Source of the DNA: an uncultured Caryophanales bacterium
GTDB taxonomy: Bacteria > Bacillota_I > Bacilli_A > RFN20 > CAG-826
DNA length: 6,961 bases
Direction of reading: 5' to 3'
Assembly: GCA_937902735.1 (NCBI GenBank)
Contig: CALELS010000012.1
Span: forward strand, 1 to 6,961
The stretch's first letter is position 1. Every line of letters starts with the position of its first letter. Shown here in pieces: positions 1-6,961 of the stretch. The position numbers and the translations under genes are program-made. Below the pieces are notes generated by a model. That model made no database searches and was not told the DNA's origin. It saw only the letters and a program-made list of their open reading frames with translations.

Positions 1-4
1 TCGA

Positions 5-2506
5 TTACCTTTCCACGGTTTCACATGCACATTCATATTCATATCCTGGAATATAGTCTTTTGTCTCGTAACTAAACGCAGAAAAGTCGAGTAACGGTAT
101 ATTATTCGCCGCACTAGCCCCAGAAGTGGTATTAATAGCTTCCAAAACAACCGATGGAAAATTATTATGGTATCCGTCATCGCGATTTAACGATGCTTTA
201 ACTTTTGTGCAGCATATCCATATCTCGTTTTCGTGACAGAACTCAGTAAACTCGGCGACGGACATATTATTAGCCTCGGCAAATGCATCGATTATGCTTC
301 CTGGGGCATACTCGCCGGTATTACTGTTTAGATAGTCAATATAGAACACATACAGGTCAATATCGCTACCTATACCGCCTTCTATTGTTGATGAAAATGT
401 TATGCGATTAGTGTCTCCGTTGTATTTAAACGCACCATTGTTGTCGGTAATAGGTAATTGGTTAGGAAAATATGCTGGAGCGTCATCAATAACATCCATA
501 TCAGGATAACTTACACCACCGCCTCCTTCTTCATACGTAACAGCACTCGGACAAAGACCAAGTGAAATGTTATCGAAGTTGTAGGATGATGCACATTCTA
601 TCGACACTTCGGCTTCAGGGAGCACCATTTTGAATTCTGCAGTAGTTGATACGGTGACACCTGTATTAATCGCTGCTGTAACCTCAAGAATATAAACTAC
701 ACCCTGATCGAGTGATACCTCATTTGCGAGGATTACCTTATCAAGGTCGTCTGGTGTCTTAACATCTACCTGACTATACAGTACACTACCAGCATTCACG
801 ACTTCTCTTTCGCCATGTCTTCCGGTATTGTAATAACTGATTGTAGGGATGATTCGAATATTCCAAGATACAACTTTCTTTTCACCAAGATTTGAGCTTG
901 TAACTAGCCTTATAGGGAATCCAGGTAAAATATAATGTCCATCGTCATCTATTGGCATTGACTGACCATTCTCATCAGTTATCGTGAGCTGTACACTCGG
1001 TCTCTCGTAAACCCAGAATGTAACAAGTTCTGATTGAGGTGAACGAGTCTCTGCACTTTCAGCTGATCTGTTACCTTCAAATGTGTATGCACACCATGTG
1101 ATAGTGTTTTCTTCTTGTAAGTTTATTCTACTATCTTTTAAATTTAAATCGTAGTAGTAAGTATATGAACCATCATTATTCTGACCGACAGTCATGTCCT
1201 CTGGTCGGATTGTAGCAAACCAAGGAAGAGCCTGGCCACCAGAATCCACTCGAAGATGAATATCGCATCTGCAAGTTGGAGAACCATTCGGTGAGTTATG
1301 TCGAATGATGAGTCTAATACTATTGTCATCGAGATTAGCGAACTGGGAACCCATACTTACGATAGGAGCTCTTAACTGTTCACCAAAGACAAGCTCGAAA
1401 GGTTCACTCCATGTCGAATAGAAGCCATCAGACTGTGCTGTGACGCTTCTTACTCTCCAATAAGCCTTTCCTGCTTCAATAGTTGTTACATTAACAAATC
1501 CATTTTGAATTGTGACAGAACGTTCGTTAATCCCACCACAATTCTGAAGTGCTGCCGTTCTTTCATCACTGTTTTCTTTGAACTGAGGGTATTCTCTTTC
1601 CCAGTCATCGAATAAATCAAACGATTCGAGAGTCTGAGCACTCTGTATCTGATAATGGTCATAAGGGTTCTTTGCTTTTATCTGGTACTCTGCCGTAACG
1701 TCTGTGTATTTTCTTACAGTGATCGTTGGTCTTTCTGGAACGCCAAGAACAATATCAGTGAGTTCTGACCATTCAGAGAACACTTCTATCTGACGTTCGA
1801 CTTCACCGCCAGCATCTTTGTCACGTACACCACAGAGTCTAGCTCTGAACTTATAACCATATTTATTTCCAATGTAAACTAAAGCTCTAGCATTACCGAA
1901 TTCATCTACTTTTGCCTTTTCGGTACGCTGAACTATCATTCCTTCGCCTAATTCTGACTCAGGATCTGTATCGTAGTATACAGTCTGAAATTCCACCTGT
2001 ACCACGTTCTTATTGTTGTCACCATCTCTCACATTGTCCAGACCGAGGACCACTTGGGTCCCGATCTGAGCATTGTGTGAAACGGAAGGAGCTGAAGGTT
2101 TATCTGGTACTGTAGCATCTCCACAATAGAACGCTGGTGATGGCCAAGGATCATCCTCGAAATATGGAACGGATCCTCCATTTTGACTGTCTGTCTTTGC
2201 GATAGCGTGTATAGCGAATTCAACAGTAAGACAATCAGCAGGTACGTCCCAGTAATAGTTGAAATTGTAATCTCCATCTCTGAAGTCACTCATCGACTCT
2301 GGGGATTTCTGCTGTGTTTCAATTCCGCCATTAGCGTTTTTGAACGAATATCTTATCTGAATCTCGAAATGGTCAAGAACCGTAGTAAGACGACCTGTGA
2401 AATATGGATCATACCATTTCCATTTGAGCCATACTTGCTTTCGAGTGTTGTCCCATTTAGGAGTTCCGTCCAGCCATTCAAACTGGGTATTAGCTCCATG
2501 TGCCAT
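5..2506 (-). CDS. Phage tail structural protein with serial fibronectin III/Ig-like domains (833 aa)
   Basis: This is probably a virion protein of the tail tip or tail surface. Fibronectin III and Ig-like modules are common in phage tail proteins and are often linked to carbohydrate or host-surface contact. Five beta-sandwich segments can be picked out by eye, near residues 1-128, 134-256, 257-375, 378-498 and 502-630. They show domain-boundary prolines (KPSAP, VPERPTI, RAPIV, ERPSV), core strand motifs (YKFRARLCGV, YWRVRSVTA) and fibronectin-style WSE near domain ends (246-248, 366-368). Residues 631-833 differ: a GGGG linker (661-664), an acidic stretch, a predicted helix at about 738-758, and seven cysteines including CC (765-766) and a terminal CAC (826-828). 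There is no signal peptide, membrane segment or recognisable enzyme domain. It follows the 99-residue gene in the same operon. It could be a receptor-binding protein, a tail-tip hub extension or a tail decoration; the domain type is more certain than the role. Confidence 0.75.
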   Translation of the reverse strand: MAHGANTQFEWLDGTPKWDNTRKQVWLKWKWYDPYFTGRLTTVLDHFEIQIRYSFKNANGGIETQQKSPESMSDFRDGDYNFNYYWDVPADCLTVEFAIHAIAKTDSQNGGSVPYFEDDPWPSPAFYCGDATVPDKPSAPSVSHNAQIGTQVVLGLDNVRDGDNNKNVVQVEFQTVYYDTDPESELGEGMIVQRTEKAKVDEFGNARALVYIGNKYGYKFRARLCGVRDKDAGGEVERQIEVFSEWSELTDIVLGVPERPTITVRKYTDVTAEYQIKAKNPYDHYQIQSAQTLESFDLFDDWEREYPQFKENSDERTAALQNCGGINERSVTIQNGFVNVTTIEAGKAYWRVRSVTAQSDGFYSTWSEPFELVFGEQLRAPIVSMGSQFANLDDNSIRLIIRHNSPNGSPTCRCDIHLRVDSGGQALPWFATIRPEDMTVGQNNDGSYTYYYDLNLKDSRINLQEENTITWCAYTFEGNRSAESAETRSPQSELVTFWVYERPSVQLTITDENGQSMPIDDDGHYILPGFPIRLVTSSNLGEKKVVSWNIRIIPTISYYNTGRHGEREVVNAGSVLYSQVDVKTPDDLDKVILANEVSLDQGVVYILEVTAAINTGVTVSTTAEFKMVLPEAEVSIECASSYNFDNISLGLCPSAVTYEEGGGGVSYPDMDVIDDAPAYFPNQLPITDNNGAFKYNGDTNRITFSSTIEGGIGSDIDLYVFYIDYLNSNTGEYAPGSIIDAFAEANNMSVAEFTEFCHENEIWICCTKVKASLNRDDGYHNNFPSVVLEAINTTSGASAANNIPLLDFSAFSYETKDYIPGYEYECACETVER
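8..14 (-). promoter_or_regulatory. Possible ribosome binding site for a gene beyond the left edge
   Basis: On the minus strand GGAAAGG lies in the last codons of the 833-residue protein, immediately before its TAA (5-7). Given the tight packing of this operon, with the same arrangement at the tape measure/small gene junction, it may serve a next gene whose ATG is just outside the window. The start codon cannot be seen, so this is tentative. Confidence 0.3.
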
Positions 2507-2517
2507 TTTGACTTCAA

Positions 2518-2525
2518 CTCCTTTT
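2518..2525 (-). promoter_or_regulatory. Ribosome binding site AAAAGGAG for the fibronectin-type protein gene
   Basis: On the minus strand AAAAGGAG lies 11 nt before the ATG at 2504-2506, a slightly long spacing. An in-frame TAA at 2528-2530 sits just upstream, with no other start codon between it and this ATG. The next in-frame Met is residue 72, so the start is well determined. The 26-nt gap holding this site shows no promoter or terminator. Confidence 0.8.
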
Positions 2526-2532
2526 GTTTAGT

Positions 2533-2832
2533 TTATAAGCTGTTTATGTCCATGTTATTGAGGAAATCCTGCATCTGAGAATTCAAATCGAAATCACTCG
2601 TGTCAAGTATGGACGTGTCGAGTTCAGGAATCTCAAAACTATCGGTTATACCACTTATCTTGTCGTTGATGGTGGAGGAAATCTGTTCCTGAAAACCGCT
2701 AGTGATTCCATCTATTTTGCTGTTTATGGCTCCACTAATGTCAATGGAGTCGATTTTTCCCTGAAGAAGGCTACCTATTGAGCCAAACTTCGATAAATCT
2801 GGCATTTTAAAGTTAATGTTCAATATTCCCAT
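2533..2832 (-). CDS. Small acidic tail-operon protein of unknown function (99 aa)
   Basis: I do not recognise this family. The protein is 99 residues, acidic and serine/isoleucine-rich, with no cysteine, signal peptide or membrane segment. It begins MGILNINFKMPDLSKFG. The middle has a short repeat: KIDGITSGFQEQISSTIND (39-57) is followed directly by a diverged copy, KISGITDSFEIPELDTSIL (58-76), and a partial version KIDSI sits at 26-30. The isoleucine spacing would suit an amphipathic helix or a beta-solenoid-like fold; I cannot tell which. The start is set by a perfect AGGAGG 7 nt upstream; the alternative Met10 has no such site. The gene starts 1 nt after the tape measure stop and ends 26 nt before the next gene, so it is surely co-transcribed with tail genes. 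A structural or assembly role at the tail tip or on the tape measure C-terminus is inferred from position alone. Confidence 0.8.
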   Translation of the reverse strand: MGILNINFKMPDLSKFGSIGSLLQGKIDSIDISGAINSKIDGITSGFQEQISSTINDKISGITDSFEIPELDTSILDTSDFDLNSQMQDFLNNMDINSL

Positions 2833-2833
2833 A

Positions 2834-5800
2834 TTATGACCTCCTTGCTATGTTTGCGGCATAAATAAGCTGACTTACAGCGCTTGCAACGTTGCTACCG
2901 TCATCATAAGTTATGCCATTGATGTTGTATGTGTTGCCTGATGGAACTCCGAGTATATCGCCAAGAGCAGAAATAGAGGTAATAACGTCATCGGTTGATG
3001 CTCTAGTATAAATACCTCCAGCAAGCTGTGCTCTAGCGTTTAAAGTATAACCATCGAGCATCGAATTGATAGAACCGAATCCATTTTGAACGTTACTGAG
3101 GTCGAGAACTGGTGTGATTGTAGGATTAAGGTCATCGTCAAACTGGCCTATTGTGTTACTTAATGCATTAGTCAAGCTAAACGCCATATCTTCAGACGCC
3201 GCTTCAACCTGAGCACTTGTATCATATATACCGTTGACTAAACCCAAACCAACATAGGCACCTATCTGTTCAGTAACTTTAGATGGTGATTGGATTTTCA
3301 GTGAGTCTTCAAGAGTTGTCTTTACTATTTCACCGAGTTCGTTACATTTACGAATAATCTCTTCACGCTTTGATTCGGCACCCTGTATAAATCCTTCAAG
3401 AAGATATTTTCCGGCATCTTTGAAACCTTCGTATTTCTTCCTTAGAAGCTCAGTCATCGAATTAGCGAATTGACCGGCTCCATTATACATTTTGTCGAAA
3501 TATCCTCCGACTTCGTCTATAAATTTTGCTATTCCTATGTTTGTTTTGTAACCGAGTATTCCTAAGTCCTTAGTGAACTCATAGAAACTGTCGTATACAT
3601 CGTCAAGGAACGGCTGTATCACTGCTTCGGCTTGTTCGTAACTATTCTCAAATTCACCGATGAATCCCTGTATAGTATCCTGACCAAGTGTCTGGAGTGA
3701 TGTGGTAAATCCATCTATATTCGAGAAATTTAGTCCGTTTACGCCGCCGAGTGTGTTGATAAGATTTCCTAAATCACTTATAGCGTATCCGAGTTTCATA
3801 TGATTTATGTCGGAAACACTATCTGCAAATGATTTCATCCATTTACCAACTATCGCTATCTTGCTACCATCTTCATCCTGATAATCTGCAACAATTGCCT
3901 GTTCGATTCCGTACATCTTACTGATTACTTCGTCAGTCGGGTAATTGTCCATGAATTCCTGAAGATGCTTGAAATATCCTGTAAATGTGTCAAGTGCTGA
4001 GCTGTCCCATTCGGTTTGTTTCATGGTGTCGTTGAACTGTTTAAACCATGTTCCAGCTGTAGCAACCTGTGAAGCGAACACATCGAGTGTGTTGTCGCCC
4101 ACGAAGAAAGCTATTACACCACCTGTATTCTCGATTTCCTGTGCTGCTGTTGCGAGTGCCTTTATACTTGCTGCGAACTCTTCAACAACTTTAGGAGCTC
4201 CAAACCATACGTTTGAACCGGCTGTTCCTACACCAAGATCTCCTAAGAAATCTCGCATATTCTTTACGACACCCGGACGATTTTCACCGTGGTCTACAAG
4301 ATTATACACGAACGTTCTGAGTGATCTAACACCGGTAAAGGACTGCACGTAACCGCCAACTCTGTCAAGTGTCTTTGATACTTCGATTATAGGTGTTAAG
4401 CAAGCGCAGAAATTATTGATTGCACCGCTTTCCGCACCCCATTTGAATAAAGATTCTTTATCCTTAATCGCTTCCATCGCTGCAGCCGTATTAACTGCCA
4501 CTGAAGTTAAGCTCATAACGAAGTCAAGAAGGTCTTTCGTTCCTATAAGCTTCTGAAGATCACCATCGGTTCTAGGAAGCTTCTTTGTTAAGTCGATAAT
4601 AGGGGATATGCATGAAACAAGATGATCGATTTTGGTCTTATCAAGATCTAAGTTTTCTGTACTTGCAACAAGAGAAGATACTGCTACAGAAAGGAGACTG
4701 AAAAGCTTAACAATATCAAGTTTTCCCTCATCGAGGTCTTGCGTAAGCTTCTGAAGTTCCTCAGAATTAAGATCACTAAGGATTTCGATAATCTTTGTTA
4801 CCTTATTAGCACCAGTTGTATCTGTCTCTTTTAAAATATCACAGAATGCCTTTAATCCTTCGCCGAATGGTTTAAATGCGTTACCGAACTTAGTAGCGAC
4901 CTCAAGAGCTGCATCTGATTTGTTTTCGATGAACCAATCAAGAAGCATTCCAAGTCCAGCGGCGCCTAAGAAACCAATTATCGCAGCGAAAGGATTTGCA
5001 GCAACAACTGTCGCTATAATTGATGCCATCCAGCTAATTATAACACCTACGATTGCTAAACTTATAAGTACACCACTTAAACCAGCAACTTTCGTTAAAA
5101 TTCCGTCAGCATTAACGTCATTAAGTTTAGGTAATACATCCTTAGCCACACATTCTGCGACTTTGGCTACAACCATTAACATACCAGCTTCGCCGAGTAA
5201 TCCCGCACCAAATGATGCAAAATCACCCTTTGTAATCAGTAATAAATGACTTGAAATAGCCACCAATATACCAGCTACAGCACCGCACGCTACAAGAACA
5301 CATGCAAGAGCTACAGCCTTCGAAATTATACCATCACTAGTAGGGATTCCTGCCAGATCTGGCATTACAGTCTGAGTCATGAATGCAGCAACAAGAGCTA
5401 CAGCGAATAACATACCGCCTTCACCTATGAGCTTTGCTGCACTATCTTTACTCCATTCGAGTTCACTCTTTGATGCAAAATATGAAAGAACACCAGCGAC
5501 TAAAGCTATAGCGAATAACGATAATATCATTGCACCAATAACTTTCATGTCAACTGATTCAACATGCATCACATTTAAGAGCTTAAATATACCGCCTATA
5601 CCGAGAAGTAAACCGCCAAGAACAGTCATAGTTACGAGTATTCCAGCGTACTGTCCGGCTGAGGCTTCACTTTCACTTGCTGCTGATGCAACCTTTGTAG
5701 AAATAAATACTAAAGCTGCCAATACACCAAGCATCAAAGCTACTTTCTCTATGAAATCCTTATCCGGTGTATTTATCGACATTATGTCACTCTGTAGAGC

Positions 5801-6961
5801 CTTTATTGCAAGTCCTACACCGAGTAATAACACGCCAAGTCCAACAACAACCAGTGCTAATGCCGCAGAATTGCCTAAAGTTTCCTTTATGTGTTCAGCA
5901 TCGAGTTTCTCTGCTACCTGTATAATCCATATAGCCAATGCTGTAAGCACGATAGATATAAGAGCTGCAGCAATCGTAACTCTTATTATGTCAGAATCTA
6001 CTATCGACTGAAGAGCGTTCGATGGGTCACCGCTTACGCCGAATCGTGATAGACTATCAGTATTAAGTGAATCACTGAATTTCTTTATTCCTGCCATCAT
6101 AAGTGCTGCCATAACACCTAATACTGCTATTACACCAACGGCATTCCAAATAGCCTTGAAGTTGTTCTCCTTAGCGTCTTTTGGAATGTTCCTAGCGATC
6201 ATAACGAATACTGTGGATATAGCGATAAGTATCGTAGCCATTGCAACAGCTGAAGATATAAGTGCATCGGTTGAGTCAAGTGCATTAGCTATGGTTGATA
6301 TAACACCAACAACCGTTGCTACCTCGCCGATTAAAGCGAACATGCCAAATATAGTTATCAGTATCGATATCATATCGGCACTCTTGCCCTCTTTATCTTT
6401 TACGATCATAGAGGCTGCACTTAATACGAAGCTTATAGCTATAAGCATTGCGACTATAGAACCAACACCGACGATTAACTGTTCAGCAGGAACTAAAGAT
6501 ATAGCCGCTGCGACACCGCCGAGTAATGATACCATCAAACCTGTAGCGATTATTGCCTTCTGTGCGTTGTTCTGACCATCACCGAAATGGATTCCTGAAG
6601 CTCCGGTGATAATAGCCATCATGCCCATAAGTATCATCATAGCATGTACAGCTTTATCGAGTTTCTGCTTATGAATGTTTCCTAAAATATAAATCATAGG
6701 AATCATAACCGCCATCATGAGGGTTGCCGTAGTAAGTAATCCGGATGCTCTGAGTGAATATTTGCCTGAGAATAATGACATAAATGTAAGCAGCGAGAAT
6801 ACACCGATTATCTTTTCGATGATTGCTGCTGCGTTGTCTACTTCGTCCTTGCTGAGTTTGGCCATGGTCTTAACTATCGGAGGGATTAAAAGCATAGCAC
6901 CAGCCCACGCTAAAAGCGAAATGCCTGATGAGCCGCCTCGTCCGATCGATGATATAATCGA
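2834..6961 (-). CDS. Phage tail tape measure protein, 5' end outside window
   Basis: Tape measure proteins fill the lumen of the growing tail tube, set tail length and help DNA enter the host. The reading frame is open to the right edge; 22 codons precede the first ATG (6893-6895), which has no Shine-Dalgarno, so the real start lies upstream. Residues here are counted from that ATG. Residues 1-657 are a run of paired hydrophobic helices. Residues about 660-1110 are soluble and mostly helical, with a repeat at 757-948. Residues about 1110-1200 are charged helices. The C-terminus has IQSPSKVTEQIGAYVGLGL (1201-1219), then NPTITPVLDLSNV (1257-1269) and NTYNINGITYDDGSN (1321-1335), which I recognise as phage tape measure signatures. 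No peptidase or lytic domain was seen. The gene ends in TAA one base before the next ATG. A membrane transporter was considered because of the hydrophobic half, but the long soluble tail and phage motifs argue against it. The family call is firm; host and full length are not. Confidence 0.9.
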   Translation of the reverse strand, partial: SIISSIGRGGSSGISLLAWAGAMLLIPPIVKTMAKLSKDEVDNAAAIIEKIIGVFSLLTFMSLFSGKYSLRASGLLTTATLMMAVMIPMIYILGNIHKQKLDKAVHAMMILMGMMAIITGASGIHFGDGQNNAQKAIIATGLMVSLLGGVAAAISLVPAEQLIVGVGSIVAMLIAISFVLSAASMIVKDKEGKSADMISILITIFGMFALIGEVATVVGVISTIANALDSTDALISSAVAMATILIAISTVFVMIARNIPKDAKENNFKAIWNAVGVIAVLGVMAALMMAGIKKFSDSLNTDSLSRFGVSGDPSNALQSIVDSDIIRVTIAAALISIVLTALAIWIIQVAEKLDAEHIKETLGNSAALALVVVGLGVLLLGVGLAIKALQSDIMSINTPDKDFIEKVALMLGVLAALVFISTKVASAASESEASAGQYAGILVTMTVLGGLLLGIGGIFKLLNVMHVESVDMKVIGAMILSLFAIALVAGVLSYFASKSELEWSKDSAAKLIGEGGMLFAVALVAAFMTQTVMPDLAGIPTSDGIISKAVALACVLVACGAVAGILVAISSHLLLITKGDFASFGAGLLGEAGMLMVVAKVAECVAKDVLPKLNDVNADGILTKVAGLSGVLISLAIVGVIISWMASIIATVVAANPFAAIIGFLGAAGLGMLLDWFIENKSDAALEVATKFGNAFKPFGEGLKAFCDILKETDTTGANKVTKIIEILSDLNSEELQKLTQDLDEGKLDIVKLFSLLSVAVSSLVASTENLDLDKTKIDHLVSCISPIIDLTKKLPRTDGDLQKLIGTKDLLDFVMSLTSVAVNTAAAMEAIKDKESLFKWGAESGAINNFCACLTPIIEVSKTLDRVGGYVQSFTGVRSLRTFVYNLVDHGENRPGVVKNMRDFLGDLGVGTAGSNVWFGAPKVVEEFAASIKALATAAQEIENTGGVIAFFVGDNTLDVFASQVATAGTWFKQFNDTMKQTEWDSSALDTFTGYFKHLQEFMDNYPTDEVISKMYGIEQAIVADYQDEDGSKIAIVGKWMKSFADSVSDINHMKLGYAISDLGNLINTLGGVNGLNFSNIDGFTTSLQTLGQDTIQGFIGEFENSYEQAEAVIQPFLDDVYDSFYEFTKDLGILGYKTNIGIAKFIDEVGGYFDKMYNGAGQFANSMTELLRKKYEGFKDAGKYLLEGFIQGAESKREEIIRKCNELGEIVKTTLEDSLKIQSPSKVTEQIGAYVGLGLVNGIYDTSAQVEAASEDMAFSLTNALSNTIGQFDDDLNPTITPVLDLSNVQNGFGSINSMLDGYTLNARAQLAGGIYTRASTDDVITSISALGDILGVPSGNTYNINGITYDDGSNVASAVSQLIYAANIARRS
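2840..2845 (-). promoter_or_regulatory. Ribosome binding site AGGAGG for the 99-residue protein gene
   Basis: On the minus strand a perfect AGGAGG lies 7 nt before the ATG at 2830-2832. It is also the two arginine codons (AGG AGG) near the end of the tape measure gene, so the site lies inside coding sequence. The tape measure stop TAA (2834-2836) falls between it and the start codon. This fixes the start of the small gene and predicts translational coupling. Confidence 0.9.
4052..4627 (-). repeat. Three-copy soluble helical repeat in the tape measure protein
   Basis: Three 44-residue blocks align without gaps at residues 757-800, 827-870 and 905-948, counted from the first in-window ATG, with spacings of 70 and 78 residues. 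Copies one and two share 14 of 44 residues, including C-x-x-P-I-I, K-x-L-x-R, G, Q, G, L and F-V-x-x-L. Copies two and three share nine. Block positions G22, G29, L33 and F36 are kept in all three. A further diverged copy may precede them, since SLLSVAV at 733-739 resembles SLTSVAV at 795-801. The blocks look like amphipathic helix pairs suited to a repetitive rod packed in the tail tube. That structural reading is inference. Confidence 0.6.
4925..6961 (-). repeat. Hydrophobic helix-pair repeat array inside the tape measure gene
   Basis: This is protein-level tandem repetition. Each unit has a hydrophobic helix of about 20 residues, a polar linker of 10-20 residues, a second hydrophobic helix and another linker, with a period near 75 residues. 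Units begin near residues 49, 112, 175, 250, 342, 415, 488 and 565 of the part counted from the first ATG, and one more straddles that ATG, so about nine are visible. The clearest pair starts at 489 and 566. Both show the pattern L-x-G-E-x-G-M-L, then V-A-x-V-A, then V-x-P-x-L, then D-G-I-x-x-K. Units at 342 and 415 share LLLG. Boundaries of the other units are by eye and approximate. Hydrophobic helices are normal in tape measures and may enter the host membrane; that role is inference here. Confidence 0.65.

Noticed and set aside
2507..2532. Promoter or terminator between the 99-residue and 833-residue genes
   Set aside because: The gap is only 26 nt and is explained by the ribosome binding site; no hairpin with a T-run and no paired -35/-10 motifs were seen.
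1912..2578. Plus-strand frames at 1912-2115 and 2183-2578, and a minus-strand frame at 2029-2289
   Set aside because: All overlap the fibronectin-type gene in another frame or on the opposite strand, have no supporting domain, and disagree with the consistent minus-strand operon layout.
5379..6011. Long open frame of 210 codons on the plus strand opposite the tape measure gene
   Set aside because: It is fully antisense to a well-supported gene in a low-complexity hydrophobic region, its product is an Ala/Ser/Thr/Ile-rich mirror of that composition, and no domain is recognisable. The plus-strand frames at 6156-6575, 4920-5249 and 3969-4352 are rejected for the same reason.
4925..6961. Multi-pass membrane transporter or permease
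   Set aside because: The hydrophobic segments are continuous with a long soluble region ending in phage tape measure motifs, and the gene sits in a tail-gene order; no transporter signature was seen.
1..6961. TCGAT at the left edge and ATCGA at the right edge as terminal inverted repeats
   Set aside because: Five bases is within chance, and both edges lie in or immediately beside coding sequence, so they look like arbitrary window cuts.
1..6961. Stop-codon reassignment, as found in some gut phages
   Set aside because: All three genes end in TAA and are open without in-frame TAG or TGA, so the standard code explains the window, although absence of TAG/TGA stops in three genes does not exclude it elsewhere.
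1..6961. tRNA genes, CRISPR arrays, insertion sequences or an unknown defence system
   Set aside because: Coding sequence fills the window almost completely, and no direct DNA repeats with spacers, transposase motifs, tRNA-like folds or nuclease/ATPase motifs were noticed.

Overview
The window is a three-gene, single-strand (minus) slice of a long-tailed (siphovirus-type) phage or prophage tail-morphogenesis operon. It is read from the right edge to the left edge with almost no non-coding DNA: 1 nt between the first two genes and 26 nt between the second and third. Strong AGGAGG-type ribosome binding sites, TAA stops on all three genes and an AT-leaning composition fit a Firmicutes host. A Clostridia-type gut bacterium is my best guess, but nothing in the window fixes the host. 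No integrase, lysis, head or defence gene is visible.

Right part (2834-6961): a very large tape measure protein whose 5' end lies outside the window, with 1375 codons visible. Its first half is a tandem array of paired hydrophobic helices repeating about every 75 residues. Its middle is a set of diverged soluble helical repeats. Its C-terminus carries motifs I associate with phage tape measures (an IQSPSKV...IGAYVGLGL block, then NTYNINGITYDDGSN). Middle (2533-2832): a 99-residue acidic protein with no cysteine and a short internal repeat. It is of unknown function and is translationally coupled to the tape measure gene. Left part (5-2506): an 833-residue protein of serial fibronectin III/Ig-like beta-sandwich domains with a cysteine-bearing C-terminal region. 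It is probably a tail-tip or tail-decoration structural protein.

Working together, the tape measure sets tail length and sits in the tail lumen. The other two would be tail-tip or accessory structural proteins made from the same message. The gene order suggests that more tail-tip genes follow beyond the left edge, and that tail tube and tail chaperone genes precede beyond the right edge. I see no sign of an unknown defence or mobile system. The points worth a second look are the repeat architecture of the tape measure, the uncharacterised 99-residue protein, and the lack of a recognisable distal tail protein right after the tape measure.
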